A DNA stretch of 64,000 nt from Eumeta japonica. Taxonomy: Eukaryota > Arthropoda > Insecta > Lepidoptera > Psychidae. The stretch spans positions 241,721-305,720 of the forward strand of contig BGZK01000718.1 in NCBI GenBank assembly GCA_005406025.1. Reading direction: 5' to 3'. Made by a program: the position numbers and the translations under genes. Numbering within the stretch: the first letter of the stretch is position 1; each line of letters opens with the position of its first letter. A model generated the notes under the pieces. That model did not search any database and was not told where the DNA came from. It worked only from the letters and a program-made list of their open reading frames with translations. Below are positions 59,361-64,000 of this stretch, piece by piece.

Positions 59361-62300
59361 TGCTTTCGGGACTACACCTACAACTATTGTCTGTATGGAC
59401 TTTCAAAGTCTCTATATTTTACTAATTGCTAGATTTTTATTCTGAGCCTTAAATGGACTTAATACGAATTAAAATACAATTAAAATACAAATTACACGAA
59501 ATGTTTTCGATCAGAAAGAGGATATTATTACCGCCGTGTTTCTTCAATAATTCTGTAAAACAATTTTGGTCAAGGTCTCGAACTTGGAATATTTTTCACA
59601 GTGACGTTATAAAATTGAAGCAAGGACGGTGTGAAGCAGGGGACCGGAAAATTAATCTATATAGTTACAGACTAAGGAAATTCCGCTTAAAAGTGTACTG
59701 CTAGCTTTTTCAGGATTTCGTAGAAATATATTGCAAAAATATTTAAATTGACCCACGTCTGACTTTGAAACATATCCCTTCCGCGAGTTACGGCAGAAAT
59801 ATAAAAACGTAATTTCGTATAATTAATTATTCCTAAGCAATATTGTTTTCATTTATCATTCATTATATTTACATTGTTGTTAAATTATTAGCTATAGTAA
59901 AAAAATACCTGCCGTTGTAGCGTTATAGATGTAATATTCGCGAATTTCGATGCGATTGGATTTATATGCAACCAATACAATGCTGCTGTCGTTGTTTAAT
60001 GCGCTTATCCGTAACTAAACATTTTCATTACATTAATTTGCTGTATTTAGAAAAAAAATATATGTTCTGTCATTATTCCTTTCATTAAAAAAAGTCTTCT
60101 GTTCCGTAAAATAGAACAGAAAAGTTCTCCTGTAAAAAAATTCTGTCATTATTAAAAAAAGGTCAATATTTTTCCGATCTGTTTGCATAGTATGCAAAAA
60201 AAAATTCGTAGTACGACGATAGACTTTGATTTGTCAACCCAGTATACGCACCAGTCCGTATTTCTATTGTGTGTATACTTTTTTGTTCGGAACTTTTTGA
60301 CATACAAAATTACAACATAAAAATGTCCACATAAAACGGTAAACTAAGATGCACCTGATTTTATAATATTTTCTAAATGAATATTTTGCTTTGAATAAAT
60401 AATGTAAAAAGACATTTGACGATAAATAGGCGGAAAGAAATATAAAACAGTTGAATTCAAAATGCAATCGGTGCAACAAAGTTTTTAATTATAATGTTTA
60501 TTACAATCAGTGCGTTTTTTTTTTAATTTCAATGAAATGCGTATTTTCTCATCACTATCCTCTATTTCAATAAACATAATTTATTAAACAAAGCCGCGTG
60601 TCTCTGTAGCGGTATGTTACTTGGTCTGATAAACCTCAAAATTTTTACCTCAAATTACAGGTGCCCTCATTTCCATGTGATCCTCAGGTGAAGTTAGAAA
60701 TGAATAAAATAATTTAAAAGCATCTCCGTTAAACAGTTGAATATCGTTTAAACACATTATTTTTTTAGGTTTTAGGGCAAACGGAAAGCACCAATCAACT
60801 TTCGTTTGAGTGAATAGCTACTGTCTGAGTAAAATTTTGCGAAATTTTATGTTTCGCTTATGTGATTAAATTTTGTTTAGCTCTACAAAAAATTCTACTA
60901 CTAGGTCGAATCACCTCGTTCATGTTAAATACGAGAGTAGGCACATGAAAATCAGTCATGCAGTGAACGTGTTATGAACAAATCATTGCCCGTAGCCCGC
61001 AGAGTCGAGGCTCGGAAGTTATTTCCGGACATTTCAACTCGTTGGAGTGACACATTTTAGCTGAGAATACCACTTCTTTTGGGTTCCATCACAATTCACT
61101 ATAGTGTGTTTTTTTTACATAGTCTCAAAATTTTACAATACGCCTGATGTATTAATTAGAACATTTTTTTTTATAAGAAATAAACTATTTATAAATAATT
61201 TAACTGGAGGTTTCTTTGCATTATTGTAATACTATCTAAGGTAGGGCGCTTCGGGTCCCAGGGGTTCGTCGTCTTCTTATTTATTACCTTCTAGCTTACA
61301 CAATTTAGATGTCTTGTTTTATTACGCTTATACAATTCGTTGATTTTCTAAATTACTAGCGGGGTTCATGCCCGAGACATTCCTTTATGTACCGTATTCT
61401 ATATTAAAATCATTTAAATACTGTCCGCGCACAGCAACCATAAACTTCATCTCATCTTATTCGGCCTACTGTTATATACGTGTATATATTATAATTAACA
61501 GCAGAAGCCTTTTCGGTACTCAAAATCTTGAATTAAATAGTGATAGCGGCACGAGCCATATTTATCTGTTTAGCTCTCAGACATGTTTAAGTAATGTGTA
61601 TGAGTTCACTTCGATATTTTTAACATTCACTTCTTTATTTATTACTCTCAGAGTCTATGCTACTAGACTAGACATCTCAACTCTCTCTCTCTCTATACTT
61701 ATGCTTACACGAATTCAATAAGTTTTCGGTATTTGAAATTCATCCTTAGAACTAAGGTTCGCGCGGATTCACCACGGAGGTCGGACACCTCGCGTGCTAT
61801 CTATTTAACTAACACATTACAATATATGGACACGTTGAAAAATAAAGGGCTAAAATTATATCTACTCATCTTAAGCTTATTGTAAAGAAAGAATAATTAT
61901 CTCATTCCTTGTGTTTTGTAAAGTTTCGGTTCTGAAATGTCTATGCTCATTAAGGTGACTCGTGACGTTTCAAATATTAAAACTCATAATACATATCTTT
62001 AATTATATACGGGCTAGCGAAAATAAGTTTGATGAGAGATTACCCGCCTATAATAAAGTAAAACTATTTAGTCAACATATTAATCAGTATTAAATCGGGT
62101 TCCAATATAGATGATATAAAAGTAATAAAACAATATAAATAAAATTCTTCATGTGCGCGAAAGCGCCCAGATATGTTCATATACGTATCGAAAAAAAGTT
62201 TATATTTTTTTACCAAGAATGATATATTAAACAAATTGAAGTTTATGGCATAACACAAAATCCAATGACACATTACACAGCATGCAATAAAATGAAATGA

Positions 62301-64000
62301 TAGACAACAAAGCAAAATCATAATAGTGTTAAAAGTATAAATTTAAGCCGAAGCAATTAAATATATTCATATTGTAATGTGCAAGATTCTAATATATGGG
62401 CTTTACGTTTCATCATAATTTTTTTATAAAACGATTTTTCTATTAAAATATTTACTTTGAGATACCAGAACCACCTCTATGGAAGGCTCATCGATTTTGA
62501 TAAAAAATATTGAGATAAAACCCATATCCGTAAATCGATCTTCTGCAAATTGATCCCTTAATCTAACACACTCATGTAGCTGAATATAAAGAATTTCAAT
62601 AAGCATCAGACCTGGCAGGCGACTATTGGGCCATTTCTCATATGAGACATTTTTTTAAAGATATATATAATCGAATATAAATTTAATAGAATGAACTTAT
62701 TAATTAATACAGAAAAAATGTGGTCATATATCGTACGAATGATAAATGTCAGACGAAAATACTAATGCAGTATTTTCAATTTCCAAACTGTGTCAATTGC
62801 CAAAAAACTACTGTCCAATAGGTACTATAGCACACGGCACTAAATGTTACACATTAAATCTAGAAAATCAATATGACGAGTAACACTTTATTTTAATGAA
62901 ATCGCGACTAACAGTCGCCTCGCTGCTCTCGTCCAACGGTATTTTTATTCCAGGTTGAAAGGCTTTAAAGTTACACGTTTTTAATTTTAAATATTATAAG
63001 TGTATTCTTATACCTATTAAAAATTCATTAACTAAATAAAAATTATTTCGAATTTCCAGAGGTGAATGAGACGTGTTTTATCTATCACTTGACATGTTTC
63101 ATCATTGTGTATACGGAATAAAACGGAAATTTCATATTTAAAAATTGTCTCATGTAATAATTTCTAAATGGCCCGAGAATCGCCTCCTTGCTATTGTACC
63201 CTCGATTGATCTGTTCGATCGATCTGATCTGATCGAATTTGACCAATATAGCACCCTACCCTCCATTACCTACCCTCCATGGCGACCATCTCCAACGCCT
63301 CCTTGACGATTATATAGCTTCGTTATCTAGACCACAGTGGAATGGATTCATACTCTGCTTATAGAAAATTCTTTGTGTCTGAAATCGGACTATCCTACCT
63401 TTTTGTTACTTCACGTACTTCACTTCTTGTCAAACTACACACTTCCTTCCTGCATCTTTGCGCTATGCTTATACTATTTTGTTTCCATTATCTTTTTTTT
63501 TTGTTTATTCATTCAGACGCTGCTCTAAATGAACGAACTTTACCTTTTAATTCAATTATCAGATTCAAGTTGTTCACGTTCTATGTACACATATATATGC
63601 AGGCTCAATTAAAACGTACAATATTCCACACGTAATACAAACAATAGTGTCTATTTCAGATCAGGGACGAGAATAATCAACAACATCAAATTGACGAGAC
63701 AGTAAACATCAACCTAATCAACCAATAAAATTTACATAAACAGCCACATCAAAGTTAATTACCGTATTTTAACTGACTATTGTAAGTAAATCACTTATCA
63801 ATATCGTATATTTTACATAAATTATTTTAAATAAATCCGTCATCAATTTCATATTAAATCAATTGAGTCATCGATATTACTGTTAGTCATATGAACCAAG
63901 GCATATCAATGTCACATCTGACCCACTTATTAATCCGTTCATAATTATAATTAATCACATAAATATACCAATAATTACTTGTTCCTATACTAATTGTGAA
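59361..64000. other. AT-rich non-coding DNA
   Basis: No gene recognised in about 4.6 kb. A CT run lies at 61,681-61,694, and GATC-rich sequence (CGATTGATCTGTTCGATCGA) lies at 63,203-63,236. The frames at 61,368-61,721 (117 codons), 62,064-62,321 and 63,337-63,635 give hydrophobic, Phe/Ile/Leu/Ser-rich translations as expected from T-rich DNA. No signal, domain or splice context supports them. Confidence 0.6.

Noticed and set aside
59146..59406. 86-codon minus-strand frame
   Set aside because: It crosses an imperfect stem-loop and lacks a recognisable domain; the 124-codon frame beside it is antisense to RTE sequence.
61368..61721. 117-codon plus-strand frame
   Set aside because: The translation is Ser/Leu/Thr/Ile-rich with a CT-repeat-derived end and no domain; typical of T/C-rich non-coding DNA.
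1..64000. CRISPR array, operon, phage or plasmid system
   Set aside because: There are no regularly spaced direct repeats, no dense gene arrangement and no bacterial-type genes. The repeats and composition are those of an insect nuclear genome.

Overview
This window looks like nuclear DNA of an insect, most likely a moth or butterfly (Lepidoptera). It is AT-rich throughout and has no operons or bacterial-type genes. It carries degraded copies of repeat families that I recognise as lepidopteran: non-LTR retrotransposon 3' tails with a GTCCATGGGC core and a TGCTCGTTTGCC-like end, repeat ends resembling GAGAACCTCCTCC followed by AAGTCGGTT, RTE-type reverse transcriptase C-termini, and a TTAA-flanked piggyBac-like element. 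The lepidopteran assignment rests on remembered family consensus sequences, not on a search. I found no intact protein-coding gene of the host. The open frames in the window are short and are best explained as chance frames in AT-rich DNA or as pieces of dead mobile elements.

Layout. 1-9.0 kb is AT-rich DNA with one short dispersed repeat. 9.0-10.2 kb has an RTE-like tail, a relic of a helix-turn-helix DDE transposase and a microsatellite. 10.8-13.07 kb is a decayed piggyBac-like element with a clear right terminus next to TTAA. 14.0-20.2 kb is a nested transposon cluster: an antisense RTE retrotransposon split by a 1.26-kb mariner, an oppositely oriented RTE piece, and a second mariner copy split by a 0.54-kb non-autonomous element. 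23.9-24.65 kb is the 3' end of a Jockey/CR1-group LINE on the minus strand. 29.3-29.75 kb is an antisense RTE piece of a second lineage. 32.4-33.06 kb is a tandemly duplicated retroelement tail.

34.5-43.5 kb is the quietest part for transposons. It has several CpG-rich patches (34.54-35.3, 36.18-36.40, 40.38-40.57 and 42.9-43.4 kb) in AT-rich DNA, which could be promoters, untranslated first exons or regulatory elements; this is inference. 45.45-46.14 kb is a long non-coding dispersed repeat that begins with a perfect hairpin. 47-59 kb is again transposon-rich: RTE pieces at 47.4, 48.7, 51.2, 52.0 and 58.5 kb, a tRNA-derived SINE-like head at 52.6 kb, and a decayed CR1/Jockey-group LINE at 55.7-58.2 kb interrupted by a 255-bp MITE with 37-bp inverted repeats and TA flanks. 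59.4-64 kb is AT-rich and largely featureless.

The best-supported observations are the nesting order of the elements, the inactivating mutations shared by the two mariner copies, the new-looking MITE, and several long perfect hairpins. I did not find evidence of an unknown multi-gene system. The window reads as an intergenic region or a very large intron shaped by old transposons.
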